A stretch of 64,000 bases of DNA from Millisia brevis NBRC 105863. GTDB lineage: Bacteria > Actinomycetota > Actinomycetes > Mycobacteriales > Mycobacteriaceae. Shown one piece after another: positions 12,711-21,435 of the stretch. The DNA lies in NCBI RefSeq assembly GCF_001552615.1, contig NZ_BCRN01000013.1:62001-126000 (forward strand), given 5' to 3'. How positions within the stretch are numbered: position 1 is the first letter of the stretch; each line of letters opens with the position of its first letter. The notes beneath the pieces were generated by a model. That model made no database searches, was not told where the DNA came from, and saw only the letters and a list, made by a program, of their open reading frames with translations. The position numbers were made by a program, and so were the translations under genes.

Positions 12711-13447
12711 GCGCGGTCCTGCGGCTCGAGGGTGTTCGCAAGGCCTACGGGTCGCGAGTGGTACTCGACGCCATCGACTTCGCGGTGGAGCAGCACGAGG
12801 TCATCGCCCTGATCGGGGCGTCCGGCTCCGGCAAGTCGACCCTGTTGAAGGTCGCCGGGCTGCTCGAACCGATCGACGACGGGCAGATCTTCCTGGGGGA
12901 GCAGGACATCTCCGATCCCCGCGTCGACGGGGACGCCGTTCGGGCGCGCATCGGCACGGTCTTCCAGCACTACAACCTGTTTCCGCATCTGAAGGTGATC
13001 GACAACGTCACCCTCGCCGCCCGACACGTCCACAAGCAGCCCGCCCGCGCCGCGAGGGCGCGCGGCCTCGAATTGCTCGAACGGATCGGCCTGGTCGACT
13101 TCGCCGACAGCTACCCCGACCGGCTCTCCGGCGGACAGCAGCAGCGGGTGGCGATCGTGCGGGCGATCATGAACTCGCCGGAACTGCTGCTGTTCGACGA
13201 GATCACCAGCGCCCTCGACCCGGAACTGGTGGGCGAAGTCCTCGACCTGGTGCGCGAACTCGCCGCCGACGGCGCCACCATCGTGATGGCCACCCACGAG
13301 ATGTCCTTCGCCCGTGAGGTGGCGCATCGGGTGGTCTTCCTCGACGCCGGGGTGATCCGCGAGCAGGGGCCGCCCGAGCAGCTTTTCGGTGATCCGCAAC
13401 AGGAGCGCACCCGCACCTTCCTCTCCCGGGTCCGGGTCATCGATTAG
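12707..13447 (+). CDS. amino-acid ABC transporter ATP-binding protein
   Basis: A GlnQ/HisP-like ATPase of 246 residues that powers the permease encoded just upstream. Walker A is GASGSGKST (about 38-46), the Q-loop is VFQHYNLFPH, the signature LSGGQQQR, Walker B LLLFDEITSALD, and the switch His is in MATHEMSFA. ATG 12707 overlaps the permease stop (ATGA). Its TAG stop overlaps the stop of the convergent small gene (13444-13447, TTAG), which closes the operon tightly against the AT-richer block. Confidence 0.94.
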   Translation: MSAVLRLEGVRKAYGSRVVLDAIDFAVEQHEVIALIGASGSGKSTLLKVAGLLEPIDDGQIFLGEQDISDPRVDGDAVRARIGTVFQHYNLFPHLKVIDNVTLAARHVHKQPARAARARGLELLERIGLVDFADSYPDRLSGGQQQRVAIVRAIMNSPELLLFDEITSALDPELVGEVLDLVRELAADGATIVMATHEMSFAREVAHRVVFLDAGVIREQGPPEQLFGDPQQERTRTFLSRVRVID

Positions 13448-13704
13448 TTCCCTCGAATGTCCTTCCTCAACTTTTTCTGGTCCTTGCTGGTTGTCGGTTG
13501 GTTGTTGGCCCGAGTGTGCTTATCCAGCAATTCGCGCCGTTCCGCCGTTCGTTGAGAGGATTGGTTTGTCTTGTGATCGTTGTATTGCGCGGCGAGATGG
13601 GGAGGAAGACCGGATGCCGCATGAGTGCTGGCTGCGAACATGGCGGTCGATAGAAAGGTGTCTCCGGCTCGCTTTGCCTTCTTGCCCCAATTAGACCAAC
13701 TCAC
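13444..13704 (-). CDS. small basic hypothetical protein of the AT-richer island
   Basis: An 86-residue protein, not recognised. It is basic, rich in Gln, Asn, Thr and Lys, and predicted largely helical or disordered, with no clear membrane segment. The ATG at 13704 overlaps the stop of the upstream membrane protein (ATGA), so it is the third gene of the same unit. Codon use is less GC-biased than in flanking genes. It could be an accessory or DNA/peptidoglycan-contacting factor; nothing in the sequence decides this. Confidence 0.6.
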   Translation of the reverse strand: MSWSNWGKKAKRAGDTFLSTAMFAASTHAASGLPPHLAAQYNDHKTNQSSQRTAERRELLDKHTRANNQPTTSKDQKKLRKDIRGN

Positions 13705-15041
13705 TTTTTCAACTCCGAGTCCTCGACCCCTCCAGAAGAAGCCGAAAGTTGCGACAGCGTTTCAAGCTGGGAGAGGGTGGTTTCGAGGGGAACCCAGTCC
13801 AAGGTGGCCGGAGGTAGTTCGCCAACTGGTCCCGTGCCCTGATGAATCGACCGCGAATACCTGATTGTCGCGTCCTCGGGGCTGTTGATGGCCATAGAGC
13901 AACTCTTGGCTCTCAGGATCTGTCCCAGTCGTTGTCCTTCCAGGGTCAACTTCATGATGTCCTCCTCGAGAATGGCGGATAGGCGGCGAAGCGATTGGCG
14001 ACTGCGGGAGTTTCGGTCAATTCCGTTGGCGTATGCATCGAGAAGCTCGGTCTCCGCAGATCCGTCGCGATACTCCGCTGCGTACACCACCCAGTTGAGG
14101 AGACCTGTAGCTGCACCCAGGACGATGCCGACGACAATGGCTACGGCAAGGCTCATCCCGGCCTCGATGATGTCGTTGCCAACGCGGAAGCCCATCAGAC
14201 CGGCAATTGCAATCAGGATTCCCAACGCGAGCGCCCGCTCTGCCCGAAGCTTGCGATGGTCGGCCCACTGGCCGCTATCGTTCTTGTAGGCTCGGTGATG
14301 AGAGCCGATATACTTGAGGCCTCTGGCGACGGCGATGGTCGCCAACAGGCTGATGACCACGGCGAAAACCATTCGAATTATTCCTGCCGGCGTCATCCAG
14401 AAGCTGGTGATTGGAACGTTGAGCGCGCCAGTCAGGAAGTAGACGAATAGTGGAAGATCTAGCCAAATGAGTTTCTCAACGAATTTCCGTTGACGAGGAG
14501 GGACGCGACGGTGTTTCGTAATGCCATTCGCGCCCGCCGCGGATAAGACCTGATCAATGTCCCTGTGACGCTTGCTCGCAGCTTCCAGGCTGAGTGCTTC
14601 TCCGTGAGGACCGATTACCAGGTCATCATCCATGATGTCCTGGTCTCGCTCGTATGTGTTGCGTTCCTCCACCTTTACCGCAAGGGACTTGACAACGGGC
14701 TCCAGCTTTCCCTGGACAGACTTGAGTACCTGTGAGTTGATTCTTGCCTGCATCCGATGGCGGACGATCCACTCTTCGTGTGAGAGTTGCTCGGGCGAAC
14801 GACGATATCCGATTCGATTCTGTTCATTCACCATCGCCCTGGCATCCGCCAAACCGCTTCGAGGACAAGGTTTATTGAAAAGCCAGGAGCGGACAGTATC
14901 ACCCGCTCTGATCTTCGCTTTGCCGACAGGCTCCGAATAGTCCAACGACTCGTACGATGTCTGGTCCGAAATTGAGGTGCCGATCCGCACCGCCCGGGGT
15001 TCGATTGTATCAGTCACCCTATCGCAGCCTTTCGTGGCCAT
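13701..15041 (-). CDS. four-helix membrane protein of the AT-richer island
   Basis: A 446-residue hypothetical protein. About 185 polar N-terminal residues precede four hydrophobic helices (around 190-212, 222-245, 275-296, 302-328), followed by a cytoplasmic-looking helical tail of about 110 residues. The two halves of the membrane region are joined by a charged loop (GSHHRAYKNDSGQWADHRKL). No enzymatic motif is seen. It lies 8 bases behind an OmpA-type lipoprotein gene and overlaps the small gene after it. By layout it may be an inner-membrane partner of the OmpA protein, loosely like MotA/MotB or ZorA/ZorB pairs, but no sequence match to those is claimed. Confidence 0.7.
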   Translation of the reverse strand: MATKGCDRVTDTIEPRAVRIGTSISDQTSYESLDYSEPVGKAKIRAGDTVRSWLFNKPCPRSGLADARAMVNEQNRIGYRRSPEQLSHEEWIVRHRMQARINSQVLKSVQGKLEPVVKSLAVKVEERNTYERDQDIMDDDLVIGPHGEALSLEAASKRHRDIDQVLSAAGANGITKHRRVPPRQRKFVEKLIWLDLPLFVYFLTGALNVPITSFWMTPAGIIRMVFAVVISLLATIAVARGLKYIGSHHRAYKNDSGQWADHRKLRAERALALGILIAIAGLMGFRVGNDIIEAGMSLAVAIVVGIVLGAATGLLNWVVYAAEYRDGSAETELLDAYANGIDRNSRSRQSLRRLSAILEEDIMKLTLEGQRLGQILRAKSCSMAINSPEDATIRYSRSIHQGTGPVGELPPATLDWVPLETTLSQLETLSQLSASSGGVEDSELKK

Positions 15042-15049
15042 CTTTGATT

Positions 15050-16237
15050 CTACTTGACTTCGACGCTGATCTCCACGCGCCGGTTCATTGCAGCCAGCGC
15101 CTCGTCGAACTGGCCATCTACGTGGTTATCGACGCGACGCTCGGTATCAGCGGCTCCTCTGATTTCCGCGAAATACCTATCAGGAACACCAAGCTCGACC
15201 AGCCGATTTCGAGCCATGTATGCGCGCTGTTCAGAGAGATCCTCCCCGTCAATTCGGTCTGGATCTACGTCCGCTGAATGTCCGACTATCCGGATCGCGA
15301 CTCCGGGTGAGCATGCAGTGAACTGTCGGGCCAACGCGGATAGAGATGCGTCTGCACTTGGTAGGAGTCGTGCAGTGTCGGGCTGGAATAGCACCGAATC
15401 GGGAATTCGGATCAAACCCGAACGACAGGAGGGCTCCTCGGTCGAGAGATGAGGTACGGCAACCACAGAAACGGGCAAGGTGGCCAGTGGCACTGTGAGG
15501 GTCACTTCTTGATCGGAGATCTCGCAGCTCTCGGCGCCTGATGCGGCACACACCTCCCGCCACAATTCAATCAGCAATTGCCGCTGCGGGCGCGGAAGTG
15601 CAGGTTGTGTACCGAGGGCTGTTCCGATTCCGCTCATAGAAACGTGGCGCCCCGCAGCGTCCGGGATAAGCCCTCGTTCTGCCAGGTCGATAGCTGCCTG
15701 TCGGGGGTCGAATGACCACCCCAACGTCGATAGATTGAGTGGATCGACAGTTTGGATGCCAGATGAGAGCACCATGACGGTGCCTCCCGGTGGTGTGCGT
15801 CTAACACCGCGGTCGAGTACAGTCAGCAGGTCCAGTTCGCTGGTCCCAGCGGTAAGCCTCGAAAGCGTCGCAGTTAGATCGGCAAGCCGTGCATCCACCA
15901 GGTGTCGAGCGCGCTCTGGAATCGCCTCGACCTCCTCATTGCGCATGGGTGTCAAGTCGACCGTTGTCGTCCTGTCCTGTCCTGCTGTAATTATCTCCAC
16001 AGCGCCATCGCCGGGCTGAATTGAAGAGAGGGCCCGCTCAGCGAGGAGATCTTCGATGCCATCGATGGATGGAGCAGGCTCGGCGGCAGATGATGTCGTT
16101 ACAATTGTTAAGGGTGAGGCTGATGTACCGCATGCTGATGCCATGGAAACGGTCAGAATAGTTAGAGCAATTCTGCAGATTCGGGTTGTCGAGTTAATCC
16201 GAGTAGGGATTCTTTGACGATTATGCTTGTGGAACAT
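15050..16237 (-). CDS. OmpA-domain lipoprotein with a vWA-like middle region
   Basis: 395 residues. The signal peptide has a basic N-region, a hydrophobic core ALTILTVSMAS and a lipobox-like ASAC (Cys about 36). Residues about 60-240 contain patterns reminiscent of a von Willebrand A-like fold (GGTVMVLSSGIQTVDPLNL). The last 120 residues are an OmpA/MotB peptidoglycan-binding domain: VLFQPDTARLLPSADASL, RIVGHSADVDP, LSEQRAYMARNRL, NRRVEISVEV. It is probably tethered outside the membrane and bound to peptidoglycan. First gene of the island unit; codon use is markedly less GC-rich than in the flanks. Confidence 0.8.
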   Translation of the reverse strand: MFHKHNRQRIPTRINSTTRICRIALTILTVSMASACGTSASPLTIVTTSSAAEPAPSIDGIEDLLAERALSSIQPGDGAVEIITAGQDRTTTVDLTPMRNEEVEAIPERARHLVDARLADLTATLSRLTAGTSELDLLTVLDRGVRRTPPGGTVMVLSSGIQTVDPLNLSTLGWSFDPRQAAIDLAERGLIPDAAGRHVSMSGIGTALGTQPALPRPQRQLLIELWREVCAASGAESCEISDQEVTLTVPLATLPVSVVAVPHLSTEEPSCRSGLIRIPDSVLFQPDTARLLPSADASLSALARQFTACSPGVAIRIVGHSADVDPDRIDGEDLSEQRAYMARNRLVELGVPDRYFAEIRGAADTERRVDNHVDGQFDEALAAMNRRVEISVEVK

Positions 16238-16776
16238 TGGTTAACTCGGACCTTGTCTCCGTGTGAACCGAAGCCGTCGGACGAGGATGTTGGCCTCAGT
16301 TATTGGGGTGAACCGCTGGAAGTAGTAGGAAAGTCGCACCTGGCACGAGCGATGGGCGAAGGCGCCCTTGGAGATTAGCGACAGCGGCCCCCGGGGTCGC
16401 AAGACGCCATTTTGGGTCCCAAGAAGAATGGGGCGAGGGCGGACAGATCGATCTATCCGATCGATTCGTCGGTTCGACTTCCTTTGATGCCCCTATCCGA
16501 CTCGAGTCCCACGCGGTTGGCCCATTCCGGGGTATGGGTACGGACAACCGTCGAACTGAACTAGGTTCCTGATGACAGGGCGGTATCGGAGATGTTTCGG
16601 TTCCGCTCCACGGTGACGTACGCCTCAGTTCGGAATCCACCTGTTCATCGGAATTGAGAATGTGCACCCATCGGCAACTTCGATTCGCGGAATCTGTTCG
16701 GCGCCCGGCACCCGCGCGACGATGGAGGGTGGCCTCGATCGATCACCGGGATCGGTCGGCGAACGACGGGAGCGGG
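16238..16776. other. 539-base noncoding region upstream of the OmpA-lipoprotein unit
   Basis: No convincing gene. It separates the divergent OmpA-lipoprotein and FAD-oxidase genes and must hold both promoters. A small inverted repeat ATCGAT/ATCGAT lies at 16447-16465. An open frame at 16296-16667 on the minus strand has an implausible protein composition. Base composition is intermediate, as expected at an island edge. Confidence 0.5.
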
Positions 16777-18126
16777 ATGTCCACCCCGACACATATTTCG
16801 GTCGACGGGATAGCGGACCTGGTGACGGGTGATGCCGTCGAGGAGCGCTACCGCACGGATCGGTCGGGGTACATCGCGCCGGGACGACCGGAAGCCGTGG
16901 TGCGAGCGCACACGGTCGAGGACGTGCAGGCGGCGGTGCGCTACGCGGCGGGCGCAGGCCTTGCAGTTGTCCCGCGGGGCGCGGGAACGGGACTGGCCGG
17001 GGGAGCGGCGGCCGGCGCCGGAAGTCTGGTGATCGACCTGACCGGGCTCAACCGGATCGCCGACATCTCACCCGGCGAGGATCTGGCCGTGGTCGAAGCC
17101 GGGGTCATCACCGCCGACCTCGACGCCGCCGCCGCGGAGGTCGGGCTGCGCTACGCCCCGGACCCGGCGAGTGCCGCGATCAGCACGATCGGCGGCAATA
17201 TCGCCACCAACGCCGGTGGGCTGCGGTGCGTCAAGTACGGGGTGACCGGCGACAGCGTGCTCGGGCTGAGCGTCGTGCTCGCCGACGGCACCCTGCTGCA
17301 CACCGGTCGGCGCACCGCCAAGGGGGTCGCCGGGCTCGACCTGACCAGCCTGTTCACCGGCTCCGAGGGCACCCTCGGCGTCATCGTCGGCGCGACCGTT
17401 CGGCTGCAACCGATCCCGCTGCGCACGGTGACGATCGCCGCCCGCTTCGACGACGTCGAAACCGCCGCCGCCGCGACCTCCCGCGTGCTCGCCGAACGGG
17501 TACGCCCCGCGATCATGGAACTGCTCGACGAAGCGTCCACCCGACGGGCGCAGGACCACCTCGGCCTGGACGGCGCCGCCTCCGGAGCCTTTGTTGTCGC
17601 CCAGACCGACGGCTTCGGCGCCGACACCGAAGCGCAGATCGTCGCGGATACGTTCCGCACCTTCACCTCCCGCGTCGACGTCGGGTCGGACCCGGAGACC
17701 GTCGAGCGGCTGCTCGCCGTGCGGCGCGCCGCCCTTCCGGCCCTGGAGGCGCTCGGCCGGCCACTGATCGAGGACATCGCCGTCCCGCGCCCGCGCATCG
17801 CCGACGCCGCCCGCGCGGTCACCACCATCGCGGACAGCCACCGGGTGCCGATCTTCCTGTTCGGGCACGCCGGTGACGGCAACCTGCACCCGATCATCGT
17901 CGTCCCCGACGACCCGACCGCCGACGCCCGCGCCGAGCAAGCGGCCGCCGACATCTTCGCGCTCGCCCTGGATCTCGGCGGAACGATCACCGGTGAGCAC
18001 GGGATTGGTGTCCTCAAACGCCGCTGGCTCGCCAAGGAGACCGGCGAGGAGTCCCTGTCCGTGCAGCGGGCGATCCGTGCGGCCCTGGACCCGCAGCTGC
18101 TGTTCAATCCCGGCAAGGTCTTCTAG
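16777..18126 (+). CDS. FAD-linked oxidase, GlcD/D-lactate dehydrogenase family
   Basis: A 449-residue flavoprotein of the VAO/PCMH family that oxidises a 2-hydroxyacid such as glycolate or D-lactate (substrate not determinable). The FAD-binding motifs are PRGAGTGLAGGAAAG (about 62-76), GGNIATNAGGLRCVKYG, and SEGTLGVIVGATVRL. The C-terminal FAD-oxidase domain has FGHAGDGNLHP and GEHGIGVLKRRWL. ATG 16777 follows a GGGAGCGGG ribosome site. There is no FeS partner (GlcF) beside it, so it is probably a single-subunit dehydrogenase. A paralog lies at 54785-56164. Confidence 0.9.
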   Translation: MSTPTHISVDGIADLVTGDAVEERYRTDRSGYIAPGRPEAVVRAHTVEDVQAAVRYAAGAGLAVVPRGAGTGLAGGAAAGAGSLVIDLTGLNRIADISPGEDLAVVEAGVITADLDAAAAEVGLRYAPDPASAAISTIGGNIATNAGGLRCVKYGVTGDSVLGLSVVLADGTLLHTGRRTAKGVAGLDLTSLFTGSEGTLGVIVGATVRLQPIPLRTVTIAARFDDVETAAAATSRVLAERVRPAIMELLDEASTRRAQDHLGLDGAASGAFVVAQTDGFGADTEAQIVADTFRTFTSRVDVGSDPETVERLLAVRRAALPALEALGRPLIEDIAVPRPRIADAARAVTTIADSHRVPIFLFGHAGDGNLHPIIVVPDDPTADARAEQAAADIFALALDLGGTITGEHGIGVLKRRWLAKETGEESLSVQRAIRAALDPQLLFNPGKVF

Positions 18127-18140
18127 CGACCCGGTGAGTC

Positions 18141-18219
18141 CCTGTTCACACCCGACCGTTTTTCAGGCGCCAAGACAATAGTCTCCTCGGCGGGTCGAAA
18201 ACGTCGAGGTGTGAACAGG
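18141..18219. terminator. long inverted repeat between convergent genes
   Basis: The 12-base arms CCTGTTCACACC (18141-18152) and GGTGTGAACAGG (18208-18219) are perfect complements around a 55-base centre. Just inside them, CGACCGTTTTT and GAAAACGTCGA pair imperfectly, extending the stem. The element sits between the stops of the FAD oxidase and rhodanese genes, so a bidirectional terminator is most likely. A small mobile or MITE-like element is the alternative. Confidence 0.55.
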
Positions 18220-18267
18220 TACCACCGTCGGCTGGGTGAATCCGGTGCGTCGGTTAGGACTGCGGAG

Positions 18268-19140
18268 TCAGGACTGCGGAGCGGGATCGCCCACGGCGAC
18301 GGGGTTGCTCGCCTCCGAGCTCCACTGCGACCACGACCCCGGAAACAGCGCGGCCGATACGCCGCGGCTCGCCAACGCCGCGAGGACCACCGACGCGGTC
18401 ACCCCCGAACCGCAGTAGGCCGTCACCGGGCCGATGCCATCGACTCCCGCCGCCGCAAAGAGCTCGTCCAGGGTGGCGTCGTCGCGGAAGCGTCCCTGCT
18501 CATCGAGCAGCGACGTGCTCGGCAGATTGCGGGCGCCCGGGATGTGGCCGGCGACCGGATCGACCGGTTCGACCTCGCCCCGATAACGCTCGGGTGCACG
18601 GGCATCCAGCAGCAGCCCTTCGATCCCGTCGACCTGCTGGGCGGTCACCGTCGGCAGGCCGCCGGCGTAGAGGTCGGTGTGGGGGAGTGTCACATCGCCG
18701 GGATCGGTGGTGCCGGTGCCGGATTCGAGGGCGCCGCCCGCCGCCTTCCAGGCCGCCAGGCCGCCGTCGAGGATGCGGACGTTTGGCAGGCCCGCGGCGG
18801 TCAGGACCCACCACGCCCGCGCCGAACCGGCCCGGTTCCAGTCGTCGTAGACCACGACCGGGACACCGTCGCGCACCCCGGCGGCCCGCAACGCGTCCTG
18901 CAGGGCGGCGCCGGACGGCAGCGGATGCCGCCCGCGGCCGGTAACGGCATGATCGGACAGCGCGCCATCCAGATCGAGATAGCGTGCCCCCGGAAGGTGT
19001 TCGGCGGCAAACTCGTCGCTGCCGTCGGGCTTGTCGAGCCGCCACCGCACATCGAGCAGTACGGGGGCGGTGCCGCCGTCGATGGCCGCGGCCAGGTCGG
19101 CGGGGGTGATCAGGACATCGGTACGGGAGCCGGCAGTCAA
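18268..19140 (-). CDS. sseA: sulfurtransferase (thiosulfate/3-mercaptopyruvate type)
   Basis: A 290-residue protein with two rhodanese domains. The N-terminal one (about 10-130; LLDVRWRLDKPDG, HLPGARYLDLD) lacks the catalytic Cys. The C-terminal one (about 155-280; LLDARAPERYRG, HIPGARNLPS) carries the persulfide-forming Cys in AYCGSGVTASV. The CGSGVTA loop favours 3-mercaptopyruvate specificity over thiosulfate. It lies 19 bases beyond the LysR stop on the same strand, within a group of sulfur-related genes. A short direct repeat (AGGACTGCGGAG) flanks the stop codon. Confidence 0.9.
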   Translation of the reverse strand: MTAGSRTDVLITPADLAAAIDGGTAPVLLDVRWRLDKPDGSDEFAAEHLPGARYLDLDGALSDHAVTGRGRHPLPSGAALQDALRAAGVRDGVPVVVYDDWNRAGSARAWWVLTAAGLPNVRILDGGLAAWKAAGGALESGTGTTDPGDVTLPHTDLYAGGLPTVTAQQVDGIEGLLLDARAPERYRGEVEPVDPVAGHIPGARNLPSTSLLDEQGRFRDDATLDELFAAAGVDGIGPVTAYCGSGVTASVVLAALASRGVSAALFPGSWSQWSSEASNPVAVGDPAPQS

Positions 19141-19159
19141 GGCTCGTTCCTCTCGGTTG

Positions 19160-20065
19160 TCAGGCCGCGCCGGTGACCGAGCGGATCACCTCGGGGCGGT
19201 TGTGCAGGCGATGGGCGGCGACCTCGGCGAAGTGCTGGGCCACCGCGTCGACGGCGACACGTTCGAGCGCGACCGACAGTCCCCGCCGGGCGACGATACG
19301 CACGTCGATGGTGCCCATCGGGGGGAGGCTGTCGATCTGGACCAGGCCGTCGGGAACCGATCCGGAGATCGGCAGCAGCGCGATGCCCAGGCCGGCGCGG
19401 GTGGCGGCGAGAACGCCGTCCAGGCTGGTGGATTCGGCGGACACGATCACCTCGTGCCCCAGGTCGGTCAGCTGGCGGGTCGCGCGATCGCGCAGCCCGC
19501 AGGGTGCTTCGAAGGCGACCAGGTGCACCGGTTCGCCCGCGGTGGTTGCGCGCGCCGACGAGGACACCCACGTCAACGCCAGGCGTCCGACCTCGGCCCC
19601 GGTCGCGGTGGCGTTCCCACCCAGCACGACCGCCAGGTCGAGGGCGCCCTTGTCGACCGCATCGGCCAGCGAGGTCGACCGGTCGAGGCGGAACTGGATC
19701 TCGACGTTGTCGTAGGCGGTGCGGATTGCGCGCAACATGTTGGGCAGCAGCCGGTCGGCGGCGTGCTCGGTCGACCCGATCGTGATGCGCGTCGGCTCCG
19801 AGATACTCAGCCGATCGAGCATCTCCTCGTGCGCCGACAGCAACGCCTGCGCTTCGCGCACCAACGCGGTACCGGCCTCGGTGAACCGTGAATTGCGCCC
19901 GTCCTTGACCACCAGGGACTGCTTGAGACGCTTCTCGAGCAGCCGAACGTGCTGGCTGACGGTGGGTTGACTCAGGTGCAGGGCGTCGGCGGCGCGCCGG
20001 AAACCTCCGGTATCCGCGATCGCGACCAGCGTCTTGAGGTGCACCAGGTCGAGGGGGTCGGCCAT
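19160..20065 (-). CDS. LysR-family transcriptional regulator
   Basis: A 301-residue LTTR. The N-terminal winged HTH is clear (HLKTLVAIADTGGFRRAADALHLSQPTVSQHVRLLEKRL, about 9-47), followed by the linker and a two-lobed effector domain (ITIGSTEHAADRLLPNML onward). It sits between the rhodanese and two flavin-dependent monooxygenase genes on the same strand. Control of the neighbouring organosulfur genes, as CysB/Cbl do in other bacteria, is inference from context. Confidence 0.9.
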   Translation of the reverse strand: MADPLDLVHLKTLVAIADTGGFRRAADALHLSQPTVSQHVRLLEKRLKQSLVVKDGRNSRFTEAGTALVREAQALLSAHEEMLDRLSISEPTRITIGSTEHAADRLLPNMLRAIRTAYDNVEIQFRLDRSTSLADAVDKGALDLAVVLGGNATATGAEVGRLALTWVSSSARATTAGEPVHLVAFEAPCGLRDRATRQLTDLGHEVIVSAESTSLDGVLAATRAGLGIALLPISGSVPDGLVQIDSLPPMGTIDVRIVARRGLSVALERVAVDAVAQHFAEVAAHRLHNRPEVIRSVTGAA

Positions 20066-20202
20066 GTGAATCGTGGCTCCTGTCCGATCTCGACAACTCT
20101 GGCGAGGCCAGTCTGGCCGAGACCGGACAATTGTCACAGGGTTGCGGTCCCCACGATCGGAACCGTTCCCATACCTATCGGTCTTCCCGGCGGCGGCTGT
20201 GG

Positions 20203-21435
20203 TCACGACAGCAGACGGGTGCCCGCGGCCAGCAGGGCGGCGTCCTCCTGTGGAGGGTGGACCCGGGCGCAGAGCACATCGCGCAGCAGCCGTTCGAACG
20301 GCTGGTGGCGGGTCAGCCCGGCGTTGCCCAGGGCCGCCGACGCGGCGCTGACCGCGGCGATCGCGGAGCGCACGATCTGCACCTTGATCACCGACGCCTG
20401 CGCCAGGTGGCTGTCGTCCCCGGACTGCGCGCGCAACAGACTGCCGAACAGCAGCGTCTCCGCCTGCGCGATCTGGGCCTCGATCTCGCCGGCGACCCCG
20501 CGGATGCGTTCGGTCTGCGCGATCGGCCGACCGAGAGCGGTGGGGACCCGCTCGCGGGCGTACCGCACGAACGCCGCCCGCGCCGCCCGCGCGACCCCGA
20601 TATAGAGGGCGGGGTGACCGAGGCCCGAAATGCTCGCCGCCACGGCCGGATCGACATAGCGCCCGTCGGCACCGCGCGGAATCTCCAGGAACGCCGCCGC
20701 GGGGACATGCACATCGCGGTAGGTCACGTCGTGGGTATTCGACGCCCGCAACCCCAGGTGATCCCAGGTCTCGGTCCACGCGATTCCCGGTGCGTCGCCG
20801 GGCACCAGGATGTGGCCGACCCGCGGTGCGTCGGGATCGCCGCCCGGCTCGTCGGCGGTCACCCACACCACGTGATAGGCCAGACCCGTACCTCCGGTGG
20901 CGAAGGCCTTGTGCCCGTTGACCACCCACCCGTCGGAGGTGCGGGTCGCCACCGTCTTCGGCAGACCGCCGCGCGCCGGCGCGCCGAGCTCCGGTTCCGC
21001 GCGAATCGCGTTGACCAGGGTCGGCTCGACGGCGCTGCGCGCGACGATGTCGCGGTAGAGCTCGTCGGGCCAGGTGTGATCGATCGCCTGACGTTGGTGG
21101 ACCGACAGGGTATTGGCCGCCAGCAAGGCGACCGATGCGTCGCCCTCGCCCAGCGCGATCAGGATGCGCAGCGCGTCGATCGCCGAGACCTCCGGGCCGC
21201 CGTAACGTCTGCCGATCGTGGCGGTCAGCAGCCCCGCGCGATGTGCCACCTCGATCCCCGGCCACGGCAAGGCGCCGGACCGGTCGAACGTCGGTGCGGC
21301 ATCGGCGAGTTGCCGGGTCACCTCCGCCAGGGCCGCCTCGGACAGATCCGGCACGGGCAGATCCGGCACGGGCAGATCCGATACAGCCAGATCCGGGGCG
21401 GGCAGCGGCGCCCGGTCGGCGGCGTCGACGGTCAT
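20203..21435 (-). CDS. acyl-CoA-dehydrogenase-fold flavin monooxygenase (SfnB/DszC-like)
   Basis: A 410-residue protein with the acyl-CoA dehydrogenase fold: N-terminal helical domain (IGRRYGGPEVSAIDALRIL), middle beta domain (TRTSDGWVVNGHKAFATGG, WDHLGLRASNTHDVTY), and C-terminal helical domain (ARAAFVRYARERVP). The SfnB/DszC subgroup uses reduced flavin to oxidise sulfur or related compounds. Its partner here, an SsuD-like enzyme, overlaps it at 21432-21435, supporting a role in sulfone/sulfonate use. The N-terminus carries a pentapeptide tandem repeat (PDLAV SDLPV PDLPV). Confidence 0.8.
   Translation of the reverse strand: MTVDAADRAPLPAPDLAVSDLPVPDLPVPDLSEAALAEVTRQLADAAPTFDRSGALPWPGIEVAHRAGLLTATIGRRYGGPEVSAIDALRILIALGEGDASVALLAANTLSVHQRQAIDHTWPDELYRDIVARSAVEPTLVNAIRAEPELGAPARGGLPKTVATRTSDGWVVNGHKAFATGGTGLAYHVVWVTADEPGGDPDAPRVGHILVPGDAPGIAWTETWDHLGLRASNTHDVTYRDVHVPAAAFLEIPRGADGRYVDPAVAASISGLGHPALYIGVARAARAAFVRYARERVPTALGRPIAQTERIRGVAGEIEAQIAQAETLLFGSLLRAQSGDDSHLAQASVIKVQIVRSAIAAVSAASAALGNAGLTRHQPFERLLRDVLCARVHPPQEDAALLAAGTRLLS
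21343..21402 (-). repeat. four 15-base tandem repeats in the monooxygenase N-terminus
   Basis: Four copies of a CAGATCCGGCACGGG-like 15-mer lie head to tail (two identical, two diverged). In frame they encode a repeated pentapeptide of the form xDLxV near residue 15 of the SfnB-like protein. Copy number could vary between strains without a frameshift. Confidence 0.85.

Noticed and set aside
13444-16237. Complete Zorya system
   Set aside because: Only the general OmpA plus multi-TM pairing is present; no ZorC, ZorD helicase or ZorE nuclease follows on either side.
16296-16667. 123-residue minus-strand frame upstream of the OmpA-lipoprotein gene
   Set aside because: Composition rich in Ser, Pro and Arg without hydrophobic core, no ribosome site, no family pattern; treated as noncoding.
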